A stretch of 64,000 bases of DNA from Candidatus Berkiella aquae (GCF_001431295.2 NZ_LKAJ02000001.1:2170001-2234000), one strand, 5' to 3'; counted from the first letter of the stretch, positions 10,201 to 18,800 are shown. Made by a program: numbers and translations. The notes: generated by a model from the sequence alone, not told the origin.

Positions 10201-10627
10201 CACCAAATTGTGACAATATGGGCATTTTATTCACTAATGAAGCACAAAAGGCATCGATGGTAACAATACGTAATCGATTGGGATTTTCAACCAACTGCCA
10301 TTCATTTTTGTCATTCTTTGCTAAGGCAGCCTTGGCTAAAGTCCAAGTCGCTCTCTCATGTGGTTTTTCAGGCGCAATATCTTGTGCGCGCGCTTGCACT
10401 AAAGCATTAACAATACGGTTTCGCATTTCTCCAGCCGCTTTTTTCGTAAAAGTGACTGCTAAAATTTCTTCAGGGTGCTCTTGTACATTCCCTAATAACG
10501 CCAAAAAACGCTGGGTTAATAACTCGGTTTTTCCGGCTCCGGCAGGCGCTTGCACAATAAATGAACCGTTTGGATCTAGCGCACTCATGCGAGCAGCATT
10601 ATCAATTATCATCATTTTCTTGCTCAT
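7265..10627 (-). CDS. AddA/RecB-like helicase-nuclease (UvrD superfamily)
   Basis: 1120 residues. All UvrD-type motifs are visible: Walker A 'VQAPAGAGKTELLTQRF' near residue 25, motif II 'LIDEYQDTSVSQY', motif III 'LVGDPMQSIYRFRGAEV', motif V 'LLTLHKAKGLEFDTVII' and motif VI 'LLYVGATRAKNRLYLLG'. The C-terminus has a PD-(D/E)XK nuclease with 'RWIIDYKLTHHQ'. This is the architecture of AddA, which unwinds and trims double-strand breaks for RecA loading. The start overlaps the end of the AddB-like gene by 26 bases, so the two subunits are translationally coupled. Whether it recognises a Chi-like sequence cannot be read from the sequence. Confidence 0.92.
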   Translation of the reverse strand: MSKKMMIIDNAARMSALDPNGSFIVQAPAGAGKTELLTQRFLALLGNVQEHPEEILAVTFTKKAAGEMRNRIVNALVQARAQDIAPEKPHERATWTLAKAALAKNDKNEWQLVENPNRLRIVTIDAFCASLVNKMPILSQFGGDFMVIEYATALYEQAAKALISQTTENEPWIQGLETLLLHLDNRMEKIVGLLVTLLMQRDQWLPYLRYLSANEVELQAYFEQSIQRLIENHLQKVNALFSASIATTLMRLANQSAKNCEALEKQNKIVNLINQTQLPGTSVNDLLLWQGIAEVLLTKEGEFRKRFDQNIGFLSQSAAKDKVEKAARKEQQETIKALIAELAEIEGAQALLAELELLPEPHLSNQHLKILKALGEILPVLVAHLQVVFQSNGKVDFTEISLRASNALGDALEPSDILLKLDYQLRHILIDEYQDTSVSQYRLFEKLVAGWQPGDGRTLFLVGDPMQSIYRFRGAEVSLFLHTQEKGLGSVRLTPLTLQVNFRSNENVINWINHTFKDIFPAVTNKTFGGVTYSHAIAAKKVENRQDVMLVPIQKGRNDIAEVAVQKIIDSLAQNPAHSIAVLGRTRKDLSLVVEALKKLKIPFVAHEIEHLALRSHVVDLVSLLRATLDWTDKIAWYALLRAPWIGLTLNDIFAISTTNTTGILWDAIQQFEQCQGLSTQAKERLSIFVAKMQYWLNNRWRKPLHEWLRGLWLTLGGENGYAHPVLTDIDAVFELICNMQESGIMLDIDAFEERLSQLYADVSVTPENAQQLPVELLTLHKAKGLEFDTVIIAYLQKLPKRNDPALLRWFEYTLGNRVDLLLAPYRFVAQEYDALYRYVDHCLTQKDRFEMARLLYVGATRAKNRLYLLGEYEVTDKGEIKSPPKGSFWEMLWPYVEQDFLHEHEDDTPKLGLNYEPNEKPLHRLKTPFSMPSLQEQGLALPDDDLNRPQMSDYVARCAGTVFHRLLQRLTEEESRNQPDSVKICELALKRMGLIGQELAQASTLIRDALNNMLADEKGRWIMDPRHHERQREWALSVKTPYGVDNYVIDFSFVDENGIRWIIDYKLTHHQSFTEAALAEETTRYRPQLLKYRQLLSRLEQRPIRCGLYFPLAKVFTEI

Positions 10628-13244
10628 TAATTCGACAAAAGGCAGTCAAGGCACAATAGCGACAGGTTACAGCCCCTTCAAGAGGAGCAGCCATTGCATC
10701 CCCCCTTTTAAATGCAGCAACCAGCGTACTCAATGTTCCTGACCAATAACTTTCTAATTCTTCCCATGGCATAAAGGTCAGTTCTTTAATACCTTTTATG
10801 GCGAGTGAATGCCTGCTAATGCCTTCATAACCATCCGTTTGCCGATTTAATTTTGCAACACATAAGGCTTGTGGTTGTTCTTCAATCGTTGCCAAATAAT
10901 ACAAAGGAAGTTGGGGTGCTTTGGGTCTATCTCCCCAAATTTGAGTCATTTGAAATTGACCTGATTTATAATCGATTAATATCGTTTCATTCAGTTCCGT
11001 TTTATCAACCCTATCTATCCTTAAACGAAAAGTCATATCTAATAGTTCATAATTTTTTTGCCATTCAACCGCAACGACTTTAAAAGGTTTTCGCTCTTTC
11101 TCAAGCTTTAAATAATCCTGTAAAATGATGAATAGTCGATTTTTTTCAACCTTCAAATAAGGTGCTGGCGTATTCGGTTTAATATAGCGATAAATGGCAT
11201 TATCTATCAATTGCACCAGTTTATGAGAAAGAGTTTCTTCTGTCATGGCCAGTAAGGCTTGTTGAGTCCTCACCTCCTGCCAAAAATGCTGCAACACTTC
11301 ATGTAAGATAATCCCTTGTTCAAAGGTAGCAAGCCAATCTTCCGTTTTTTCTAAACGCCTTGCTTGTAATCGTATTTCAGCAAACGCTTTGAAGGGGCAG
11401 GCTGCTTGCAAACTTAGTAATTGACTTGTGGCTGCAATTTTTTCCGAAGGTAATAAGGGTGGCGCCTGATTATCAATAATCGTTTCTAATGCTTGATTCA
11501 GCTTAAACTGCTCCTCAAGTCGATTAAACTCCCCTAGCGTTTTAAAATGATGATCAGGTAGTAAAGGGACATGCCGAAGAAGCTCACTGCCTTCTAATAT
11601 TTTTGCCTTATCTGCTTTAGGGTAACTCAGAATAACCTCATCGGCGCTGGCACATAAACGCTCCGTCATGGTTTTTGCATAGGCCATCTCACGTTCACTA
11701 CTCGCATGTGGCATTTTTAACTGACGTTGCAAAGGTAAAGGCAGCAATGGATTGGGCTTAGCAAGTGGCGGCCAGGCTTCACTGTGTAAACCTAATACCC
11801 ATATACAATCAAATTGCAAACCAAGCGCTTCTAAAATACCCAAAACTTGTACATTGGCGCCCTTGCTCTGTGCTTGAAAAGGGATCTGGGCTACAATCCC
11901 TCGCAACGTTGATAATGCTTCATGATAACTCACCGGTTCTTGGATACTATCAATCATTCGACATTCCGCTAATGCTTCTTGCCAACGATTCACCACCTGA
12001 TGTTCAACACTGTTTAACGATCTTAAACCAGGCCAACCTGATAACATTAAAAGCTGTTGAAAATGCTTTGCCCATTGTGCGTAAGGCATTTTATTAGGCA
12101 ATGCGTTAAAATAGGGTTCTATTTTATGAATTATTTCTAGCCAAGTTGAATCCACCATGGTTTTACCTAATTTATCCAAGGTTAAACGCTGTTGGTTATT
12201 CTTGAGAAGGGATTCATAATGTTGTAATAACAAGGTTAATTCATTGGCATTCCAAGCAAAAAAAGGAGAATGAATAATCTGAAAATAATCACTTAAGGAA
12301 AACGTTCCTTTCAGTATTTTAAGCCAACAAAATGCACTATAGATAATCGGATAGTGATCAAGCGGCGTTGCTGCAGAAATATTATAAAATTCGCTTACTT
12401 TTGCTTGTGGTTCACAGAGTGTTAGGGGTTCAAATACTTCCTTCATCGTTTTATCAACTTGCTTGCGCATATTCGCTAAATCAGGCACGACAATACCAAT
12501 ATTTTTTTTACCTTCAGCTAATTTTTGCTTAACAAACAGAGCCGCCGCTAACAATTCTTGTTGTTGATCATGAAATGCAGCTCGCCCTAAGAATTGCGGA
12601 TTTTTGTTAGTGGGCGAACGATGATTAACTTGCCATCCTTGTTGGATTAAAACTTCTTGAAATTTTTCTAATAAAGGATAACTTTCTTCAAAGCCATAGA
12701 AGATTAATTTTTTTACAGGTGAAACACGTTGCCATGCCACTTGATGAGATGACGTTAAATAAGTTTGCAGGGTGCCAATTAATTGAGCACCATCAATTGC
12801 GTGGTGACAGGTTAACCATTGCTGATAGTGCATAGCAAATTGCTGAAATGTTTGCTGATCTAAATTAATGGATTCTTGAAACCATGAATCCTCAATCCGC
12901 CATTGATGCAATAATCCCCAAGCTTGATTTGCCATTTTGGCAGTAGCTGAAATATTTAATAAGTTTTTACCAACAGGTAACGAACGAATCACCGTTATCC
13001 AGAGCAATAATGATTGTACTGGGGTTAATAATTGTTTATCGATGCTACCCTGGATTTCTAATTGTTCCCATATCGCTAGTAGCCAGTCTTGCAGCGCGTA
13101 AATACGAGGGGTTAGCCAAACTGAGCTATCTTGCCCATAGTGAGAATTTGCTTGCTTTAGTAGACTGCTAGCTAAACGACGCGAAGGGGTTATCAGCGTA
13201 CCACTTTCTTTTAAAAAGGCGATGAGTTTGTGGTCCATATACAA
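10602..13244 (-). CDS. AddB-like DNA repair nuclease subunit
   Basis: 880 residues, close to the ~900-residue 'probable DNA repair protein' family that is an AddB relative in proteobacteria. The N-terminal helicase-like half has no obvious Walker A. The C-terminal nuclease has 'ILIDYKSGQFQ' and an AddB-style iron-sulfur arrangement: an upstream Cys in 'QAACPFKAFAEIRLQARR' and a terminal CxxC...C cluster in 'VTCRYCALTAFCRI'. In AddB these four Cys hold a 4Fe-4S cluster that stabilises the nuclease. It is upstream of and overlaps the AddA-like gene. The start could be the Met at 13244 or 13238; no strong ribosome binding site is visible. Confidence 0.88.
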   Translation of the reverse strand: MYMDHKLIAFLKESGTLITPSRRLASSLLKQANSHYGQDSSVWLTPRIYALQDWLLAIWEQLEIQGSIDKQLLTPVQSLLLWITVIRSLPVGKNLLNISATAKMANQAWGLLHQWRIEDSWFQESINLDQQTFQQFAMHYQQWLTCHHAIDGAQLIGTLQTYLTSSHQVAWQRVSPVKKLIFYGFEESYPLLEKFQEVLIQQGWQVNHRSPTNKNPQFLGRAAFHDQQQELLAAALFVKQKLAEGKKNIGIVVPDLANMRKQVDKTMKEVFEPLTLCEPQAKVSEFYNISAATPLDHYPIIYSAFCWLKILKGTFSLSDYFQIIHSPFFAWNANELTLLLQHYESLLKNNQQRLTLDKLGKTMVDSTWLEIIHKIEPYFNALPNKMPYAQWAKHFQQLLMLSGWPGLRSLNSVEHQVVNRWQEALAECRMIDSIQEPVSYHEALSTLRGIVAQIPFQAQSKGANVQVLGILEALGLQFDCIWVLGLHSEAWPPLAKPNPLLPLPLQRQLKMPHASSEREMAYAKTMTERLCASADEVILSYPKADKAKILEGSELLRHVPLLPDHHFKTLGEFNRLEEQFKLNQALETIIDNQAPPLLPSEKIAATSQLLSLQAACPFKAFAEIRLQARRLEKTEDWLATFEQGIILHEVLQHFWQEVRTQQALLAMTEETLSHKLVQLIDNAIYRYIKPNTPAPYLKVEKNRLFIILQDYLKLEKERKPFKVVAVEWQKNYELLDMTFRLRIDRVDKTELNETILIDYKSGQFQMTQIWGDRPKAPQLPLYYLATIEEQPQALCVAKLNRQTDGYEGISRHSLAIKGIKELTFMPWEELESYWSGTLSTLVAAFKRGDAMAAPLEGAVTCRYCALTAFCRINEQENDDN

Positions 13245-13309
13245 CTATACTCAGAAGTAGACTGGATAGGGATTATACTCGAACCCCAAATTCAAAAGGA
13301 TAGCCTTTG

Positions 13310-14074
13310 ATGCATTACAAGCATTTTCCCCTGACGCCCCCACAAGATCAGTTAATCGGTCACCGCGGTGTTGCTGCTTTAGCACCTGAAAATACCATGG
13401 CGAGTTTTCGCTTAGCCGCTTCACAGGCCATCAATTGGATTGAGTTTGACGTTAGACTTACGAAAGATCATGAACTCATCATCTTTCATGACGATACCCT
13501 GGAACGAACAACCAATGGAAATGGGTTTGTTTACGAACACAATTTAGAGCAGTTATTGAACCTTGATGCAGGTAGTTGGTTTGCCCCCCATTTCGCAGGT
13601 GAAAGCATTCCACTATTTAATGAAGCCTTTCCGCAATTCCTCCAGTGGGGGCTACATTGTAATATTGAAATGAAGTTCCCACCTCAACCTGATGATAGGC
13701 ATATTGAGGTACTGGCAAGCCGTTTATGTGACATTTTGCAAAGCCTGTGGAATCCTTTATACCCTCTACCTCTCATTTCAAGCTTTGAATGGAAAGCTAT
13801 TGAATGGGTAAGAAACAAGCTGCCCAACTTCCCGATTGGATTTTTATCTGAGGATTGCACTCCTCTACTCATCCAACAGATTGCCCAAATACCCAATGCT
13901 GCACTTCACTGCGATTATTTAGCTTTGACTCCTGAGTTATTGGCACAAGCACGAATCGCCAAAGTGCCGGTTTTAGCCTATACCGTCAATGAAGCAAGCG
14001 TAGCTCATAACTTATTTAGCGAAAATGTTTTTGGGGTTTTTTCTGATAATCCACAGCAACTACGTAGAGCGTGA
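13310..14074 (+). CDS. Glycerophosphodiester phosphodiesterase (UgpQ-like)
   Basis: 254 residues from the ATG at 13310, preceded by AAAGGA at 13295-13300; the TTG one codon upstream is less likely. The GDPD TIM barrel is shown by 'LIGHRGVAALAPENTMASF' and 'IEFDVRLTKDHELIIFHDD' with the metal and catalytic residues (HR, E, D, HD) in place. It hydrolyses glycerophosphodiesters to glycerol 3-phosphate and an alcohol. No signal peptide is visible, so it is probably cytosolic like UgpQ, not periplasmic GlpQ. The gene is divergent from the AddB-like gene and about 57 bases upstream of metN. Confidence 0.92.
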   Translation: MHYKHFPLTPPQDQLIGHRGVAALAPENTMASFRLAASQAINWIEFDVRLTKDHELIIFHDDTLERTTNGNGFVYEHNLEQLLNLDAGSWFAPHFAGESIPLFNEAFPQFLQWGLHCNIEMKFPPQPDDRHIEVLASRLCDILQSLWNPLYPLPLISSFEWKAIEWVRNKLPNFPIGFLSEDCTPLLIQQIAQIPNAALHCDYLALTPELLAQARIAKVPVLAYTVNEASVAHNLFSENVFGVFSDNPQQLRRA

Positions 14075-14078
14075 CATG

Positions 14079-14107
14079 TTGAGCATAAGAGCGTATGTTA
14101 TTATGTC
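14079..14107 (+). promoter_or_regulatory. Possible sigma70 promoter of metNIQ
   Basis: TTGAGC at 14079-14084 and TATGTC at 14102-14107 are separated by 17 bases and lie 24 bases before the metN start. Both hexamers deviate from consensus. No MetJ-type box or S-box riboswitch is apparent in this 57-base gap. Confidence 0.3.
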
Positions 14108-14131
14108 GACCTAATCATTTAGTTTGAGCTC

Positions 14132-15175
14132 ATGATCTCAATAAGAAATCTATCTAAATTTTATAAAACTGGCTCGCAGCCCTTTTATGCGCTCAAGAAT
14201 ATCAATTTGGACGTCAAGCCTGGCGAAATATACGGCATTATAGGCAGAAGTGGTGCTGGTAAAAGCACTTTAATCCGTTGTGTGAATGGCTTAGAACAAC
14301 CTAGCACCGGTAGCGTCCTTATTGAAGGGACTTGTATCACAACGATGGATGCAGCAACGCTTCGCGAAGCACGTCGTCATATGGGCATGATTTTTCAACA
14401 TTTTAATCTCCTGCAATCAAGAAATGTCATTGACAATATTGCTTTACCCTTAGAAATGGCTAAAGCACCCAAACATGAAATTCAAAGCCGCGTTAACCAA
14501 CTCCTAGAATTAACCGAACTTGAAAATCATGGTAAACAATATCCTAGCCAATTAAGTGGTGGTCAAAAACAACGTGTTGCTATTGCAAGAGCATTGGCTT
14601 GTTCACCAAAAATCATGTTATGTGATGAAGCCACATCCTCTCTTGATCCACGCTCAACGCTATCGATCTTAGAATTATTACGCAATATTAATCATGAGCT
14701 TGGCATTACAATGTTGCTTATCACTCATGAAATGGATGTCGTGAAATCTATCTGTCATCACGTTGCTGTCATCGATGCAGGAGAAATTGTGGAGCAAAAT
14801 GGTGTTATCGAAATTTTCACCAATCCACAAGCACAAGAAACCAAAGAACTGCTCAAAGCATCTTCTCGAATGGAAGTGCCGCGCGTTATTAAAGATTTAT
14901 TACAAGCGAATGCCTCACGAGATAGCGGTACCATTTTACGCATTGCTTATCATGGTGCGAGTGCATCGCAACCTATCATCAGCTACCTCATTCAGCAATA
15001 TCATATTATCGTTAACATGCTTCAAGGCAGCATTGAGACCATTCAAGATCAAATCGTTGGCGTGATGATCGTTGAAATCAAAGGCGATCGCGAAAACGTC
15101 GATAAAAGTATTGCATTTTTAGAACGCAACGGATTACATGTCGAGATATTAGGCTATGTTCAACGAGATCCTTAA
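14132..15175 (+). CDS. metN: Methionine ABC importer ATP-binding protein MetN
   Basis: 347 residues. Walker A 'GIIGRSGAGKSTLIR', ABC signature '[15 protein letters not shown]', Walker B 'IMLCDEATSSLD' and the switch His in 'LLITHEMD' are all present. The C-terminal ~85 residues form the NIL/ACT-like domain that binds methionine and shuts off transport when internal methionine is high. It acts with MetI and MetQ to import methionine. The stop lies inside the metI start (20-base overlap), showing coupled translation. Confidence 0.95.
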   Translation: MISIRNLSKFYKTGSQPFYALKNINLDVKPGEIYGIIGRSGAGKSTLIRCVNGLEQPSTGSVLIEGTCITTMDAATLREARRHMGMIFQHFNLLQSRNVIDNIALPLEMAKAPKHEIQSRVNQLLELTELENHGKQYPSQLSGGQKQRVAIARALACSPKIMLCDEATSSLDPRSTLSILELLRNINHELGITMLLITHEMDVVKSICHHVAVIDAGEIVEQNGVIEIFTNPQAQETKELLKASSRMEVPRVIKDLLQANASRDSGTILRIAYHGASASQPIISYLIQQYHIIVNMLQGSIETIQDQIVGVMIVEIKGDRENVDKSIAFLERNGLHVEILGYVQRDP

Positions 15176-15797
15176 AGCATTTATTGAAACCTGCACCATG
15201 GTTTTCTTTTCCGGGCTTTTTGCCGCGCTAGGTGGTTTACCGCTTGGGATTTTGCTCTCACTCAGTCGCAAAGGACAATTACTCGAAAATAAATGGCTTA
15301 ATTGGGGCTTGGGTGCCATTATCAATGCCGCACGCTCCATCCCTTTTATTATTTTAATGATTGCGGTTATTCCTTTAACGCGATTTTTAGCAGGCAGCTC
15401 CATTCAAGTAAAAGCGTTGATAGTGCCGTTAACCTTAGCGGCTATTCCCTTTTTTGCACGTACCGTTGAAATTGCACTAAACGAAGTACCTAAAGGACTT
15501 GTTGAAGCGGCTAAAGCAATGGGAGCAACGCCTTTACAAATTATTTATAAAGTATTACTGCCAGAAGCTATGTCCGGTATCATCGGCGGCCTAACACTTA
15601 CCTTAGTTAACTTAGTTGGTTTTTCTGCCATGGCAGGATTCAATGGCAGTGGTGGTTTAGGAAAATTAGCCATCGACTATGGTTTTTATCGTTACGATAC
15701 TGAAATTGTTTTAATTACCGTTGTAATCATGATCGTGCTGGTCCAATTCTTACAAAGTGTGGGTGACTATGTTCAACGTAAAATCTTTACTCATTAG
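15156..15797 (+). CDS. metI: Methionine ABC importer permease MetI
   Basis: 213 residues with five predicted membrane segments, the MetI topology. The EAA coupling-loop motif is visible as 'EVPKGLVEAAKAMGATPLQI', which contacts MetN. It overlaps metN by 20 bases at its start and metQ by 29 bases at its end, so the three are one operon. Confidence 0.95.
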   Translation: MFNEILKAFIETCTMVFFSGLFAALGGLPLGILLSLSRKGQLLENKWLNWGLGAIINAARSIPFIILMIAVIPLTRFLAGSSIQVKALIVPLTLAAIPFFARTVEIALNEVPKGLVEAAKAMGATPLQIIYKVLLPEAMSGIIGGLTLTLVNLVGFSAMAGFNGSGGLGKLAIDYGFYRYDTEIVLITVVIMIVLVQFLQSVGDYVQRKIFTH

Positions 15798-16566
15798 CCT
15801 TCTTGGTTTCTCGCTGATTGCTTGTTCACCACAGCAACGTGGCGACGATGAAATCATCATTGGCACCATAACAGGTCCAGAAACACAATTGGTTGAAACA
15901 GCAAAAAAGGTAGCCAAAGACCGCTATGGATTAAAACTCACTATTGTCAGTTTTGAAGACTATGTGGTGCCCAATACCGCTTTAGCGGAGAATGATATTG
16001 ATGCCAACATGTTTCAACATCAGCCCTACTTAGATGTCGTGATAGATAAGAAAAAATATGCCATTACTTCCATTGGTAAAATGTTTATCTACCCTATGGG
16101 GGTTTATTCCAAAAAATATAAACAGCTAAGTGATTTACACCAAGGAGCCGTTATTGGCATCCCCAATGACCCAAGTAATGGCGCAAGAGCATTACGTTTA
16201 CTCGCAAAAGCAGGAATCATTACAATCCCTAATGTGAATGATCTTGAATTAACACCTAAAAAAATTACTTCTAATCCAAAAGCGCTGGTCATTAAAGAAA
16301 TTGTTGCAGCCCAATTACCACGCGTTTTAAATGACCTTGATGCAGCGGTCATTAATACCAACTTTGCTATCCCTGCTGGGTTATCTCCCAGCAAAGAAGC
16401 CATATTCTTAGAAGATAAAAATTCGCCCTATGCCAACATCGTCGTTGTTAGAACCAGCGAAAAAGATAAAGAAAAATATCGCAAACTGATGGAAGCATTA
16501 CATTCACCCGAAGTTGAGCTTGAAGCGAAAAAGCTATTTTCAGACCAGGCAATACCTGCCTGGTAG
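15769..16566 (+). CDS. metQ: Methionine-binding lipoprotein MetQ
   Basis: 265 residues from the ATG at 15769. The N-terminus has a short positively charged region, a hydrophobic stretch and the lipobox LIAC, so the mature protein starts at Cys and is lipid-anchored. NlpA/MetQ family landmarks include 'DEIIIGTITGPETQLVETA', 'ANMFQHQPYLD' and 'IPNDPSNGARALRLLAKAG'. It captures methionine for MetNI. A GTG four codons upstream (15757) is an alternative start. The last codons form a perfect 7-bp hairpin (16545-16563). Confidence 0.95.
   Translation: MFNVKSLLISLLGFSLIACSPQQRGDDEIIIGTITGPETQLVETAKKVAKDRYGLKLTIVSFEDYVVPNTALAENDIDANMFQHQPYLDVVIDKKKYAITSIGKMFIYPMGVYSKKYKQLSDLHQGAVIGIPNDPSNGARALRLLAKAGIITIPNVNDLELTPKKITSNPKALVIKEIVAAQLPRVLNDLDAAVINTNFAIPAGLSPSKEAIFLEDKNSPYANIVVVRTSEKDKEKYRKLMEALHSPEVELEAKKLFSDQAIPAW
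16545..16563. terminator. Hairpin across the metQ stop region
   Basis: CCAGGCA and TGCCTGG form a perfect 7-bp stem with a 5-base loop inside the last codons of metQ. No T-run follows, so it is at best a weak terminator or a 3'-end stabilising hairpin. Confidence 0.35.
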
Positions 16567-16662
16567 CCCTGTGCCTCATTGCTCTGATTTGAAGAACAGG
16601 CGAAGCCCCGCAGATGTGCTTTAGCATATAGGCGGTAGAAAGAATATGATAATCTAGGTAAT

Positions 16663-17919
16663 ATGCCATATATGAAGGAATACATGACATCCTCCCGCTG
16701 GCATTTGAGTGGTTGGGCCTTGTGGTCCATAGCCGCTCTTTTCTATGCCTATGAGTTTGTTCATCGTGTTGTGCCAAGCATTATTACGGATGAGTTAAGA
16801 GTCGGACTCTCTATTAATGATCATCAGCTGGGCACTATCGGTGCAATGTATTTTTATGCTTATGCAGCATTTCAATTACCGGCTGGTGTTTTAATTGATC
16901 GTTACGGCGTTAAAAAGTTACTGGTTGCTGCCTCTGCCATTTTAACCCTCGGTAGTTTTCTCTTCGCAACAACCTCTTCTATTCATACCGCTCAAATGAG
17001 TCGCTTTATGATAGGCATGGGCTCTGCCTTTGCTTTTATTGGTTGTCTCAAAATTGGTGCTCAATGGTTAGCAATGAGTTCTTTTCCTCTGGTTGTGGGA
17101 CTTACTAATTTATGCGGTACGCTTGGTGCTTTGATAGGCGGCAAGCCAATGTCCTATTTAGCTCATCAATTTGGCTGGCGTGACATGTTGTTACAACTCA
17201 GTTTTGTGGGCTTAGTGATTACCTTATTACTATGGATTTTTATCCAAGATAAACCCATTCAACAAGAAGAAACGGAACATACACAACCTGGTTTGCTCAC
17301 AGGCCTTATTGCGGTGATGAAAAATCCACAATCTTGGATCATCGCATTTTATGGGATGTTATTGGTTGCGCCCATTGCCGCCATCCCTGAAATGTGGGGC
17401 GTTGAATATCTTAAGGTCGCTTACAATATTCCAGCAACCCAAGCAGCAGGTATTACCCATACCATTTTTGTTGGTACCGCCATAGGTGGCCCTTTAATTG
17501 GTTGGCTAATGACCCATAAAATTGAAGAAGTCGATTTTATGATGATAGCCACATTAGGTGCCTTGATTCTGCTTTGTTTCTTTTTATATTGGGTCAATAT
17601 GCCCATTACCAATTTATATATTGTGTTATTCAGTTATGGTTTACTCACGGCGAATATGCTGCTGTGTTTCTCACTGGTGACAGAATGCCATCCCCCTTGG
17701 GCTCAAGGAGCTGCCATTGGTTTTACGAATATGGTGATTATGGCGGGCGGCGGTTTAGCACAAGACCGAATAGGTTGGCTGCTCGATAAACTCCGTTCAA
17801 ACCATGAAGGTGTTTATCTACTTGAAGATTATCATATTGCGCTCAGTATTTTGCCCATCTGTTTGCTTGCTGCGATTGGTTTAACATTGCTCATTAGGCA
17901 AAAAAGAATTGAAAATTGA
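16663..17919 (+). CDS. Major facilitator superfamily transporter
   Basis: 418 residues at most, with 12 hydrophobic segments. The MFS loop 2-3 signature is visible as 'GVLIDRYGVKKLLVAAS'. The 'RVVPSIITDEL' segment after TM1 is typical of a subfamily frequent in Legionella and Coxiella. Substrate unknown. Three ATGs compete for the start (16663, 16672, 16684); an AAGGA lies 4 bases before 16684, giving MTSSRWHLSG, so the shorter 411-residue form is plausible. It follows metQ by about 100 bases and is probably a separate unit. Confidence 0.85.
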   Translation: MPYMKEYMTSSRWHLSGWALWSIAALFYAYEFVHRVVPSIITDELRVGLSINDHQLGTIGAMYFYAYAAFQLPAGVLIDRYGVKKLLVAASAILTLGSFLFATTSSIHTAQMSRFMIGMGSAFAFIGCLKIGAQWLAMSSFPLVVGLTNLCGTLGALIGGKPMSYLAHQFGWRDMLLQLSFVGLVITLLLWIFIQDKPIQQEETEHTQPGLLTGLIAVMKNPQSWIIAFYGMLLVAPIAAIPEMWGVEYLKVAYNIPATQAAGITHTIFVGTAIGGPLIGWLMTHKIEEVDFMMIATLGALILLCFFLYWVNMPITNLYIVLFSYGLLTANMLLCFSLVTECHPPWAQGAAIGFTNMVIMAGGGLAQDRIGWLLDKLRSNHEGVYLLEDYHIALSILPICLLAAIGLTLLIRQKRIEN

Positions 17920-17979
17920 TCTCTAAGTCATTTTTGACCGACTTTAATTTTTTAGCTCTAACAATATAGGGAGAAACAC

Positions 17980-18465
17980 ATGAAAGTTCCTTACTTAATT
18001 GCTGCAGCTGCTTTTTGCTTCGGTATGAGTTCACCATTGATGGCAGCAGAAACAGATAAACCAGAACATATTGTCATCACACCTGATGAATTCGTTTGGG
18101 TTGATGGGCCAGCAGGTTTACCCAGTGGTACAAAGGTAGCCATTTTAGAAGGAGATCCTAGCAAAGCAGGACCCTTTACTCTGCGACTCAAAGTACCTGC
18201 CAATTATAAAATTCAACCGCATTGGCATCCTGCGATTGAACATGTGACGGTGCTAGATGGGATCTTTCATATGGGAATGGGTGATAAATTTGATGAAAGC
18301 CTAGGTAAAATTTTACCGGTTGGGAGCTTTGCGGTCATGCCCATCAAATCACACCATTATGCTTGGACAGGAAATGAAGCCGCAACCATCCAGTTGCATG
18401 GTGTGGGTCCTTGGGGTATTACCTACGTTAATCCAAGTGATGATCCCAGAAAACAGAAGAAATAA
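17980..18465 (+). CDS. Secreted cupin-domain protein
   Basis: 161 residues. A clear signal peptide ends at 'SSPLMAAE', so it is exported to the periplasm. The single cupin domain carries the metal-binding motif 'PHWHPAIEHVTVLDG' (HxH...E) and a second His near 'MPIKSHHYAW'. Such small secreted cupins bind a metal, but the reaction is not predictable. Ribosome binding site GGGAG lies 8 bases before the ATG. The gene is monocistronic and is followed by the repeat-rich region. Confidence 0.85.
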   Translation: MKVPYLIAAAAFCFGMSSPLMAAETDKPEHIVITPDEFVWVDGPAGLPSGTKVAILEGDPSKAGPFTLRLKVPANYKIQPHWHPAIEHVTVLDGIFHMGMGDKFDESLGKILPVGSFAVMPIKSHHYAWTGNEAATIQLHGVGPWGITYVNPSDDPRKQKK

Positions 18466-18518
18466 TTAGTAGTTAGAGACTGATTTCGTTATCCTCTGTC
18501 CACTTCGTAGCTTGATGC

Positions 18519-18587
18519 CTACTTGCCGCGGCTTGTCCGCGGGATCCAAACTTATGATGGATGCCGCGGACAAGCCGCGGCAAGTAG
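18519..18587. repeat. Long near-perfect palindrome, 29-bp arms
   Basis: Arms at 18519-18547 and 18559-18587 are inverted copies with a single mismatch around an 11-base loop. The arms are very GC-rich (repeated CCGCGG) compared with neighbouring DNA, suggesting an inserted REP/MITE-like element. It lies 54 bases after the cupin stop and may also act as that gene's terminator. No target duplication is obvious. Confidence 0.75.
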
Positions 18588-18648
18588 CGCACTGATGTTT
18601 TTTAAAACCGCCTTCGCTTCATGCTTCGCTGAAGCTACGGCGGACAAG

Positions 18649-18800
18649 CAACGTATAAAGACAAATTAGGAAGATACACTTTATTCAAACTAATTTGTCT
18701 TTAGACTAGGCGGCAAGCTTGCGAACAATAGGAGTGTACATTAGTACACGACTGTTGTGAGAAAGCGCAGCCAACAACGTATAAAGACAAATTAGGAAGA
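18649..18800. repeat. Nested direct and inverted repeats upstream of rlmJ, with a dispersed core
   Basis: A 26-base sequence at 18649-18674 is repeated exactly at 18775-18800. Between them lies an inverted copy: CTAATTTGTCTTTA at 18690-18703 pairs perfectly with TAAAGACAAATTAG at both 18657-18670 and 18782-18795, so two alternative hairpins are possible. The 18704-18780 interval holds a core of about 73 bases that recurs, diverged, at about 62722-62797. The last repeat copy supplies the AGGAAG that precedes the GTG start of rlmJ. Confidence 0.8.

Noticed and set aside
14075-14131. SAM riboswitch or MetJ box before metN
   Set aside because: The gap is only 57 bases and shows neither a structured leader nor AGACGTCT-type repeats.
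18649-18800. Possible CRISPR-like array
   Set aside because: Only two direct copies plus one inverted, with no regular spacers and no cas genes.
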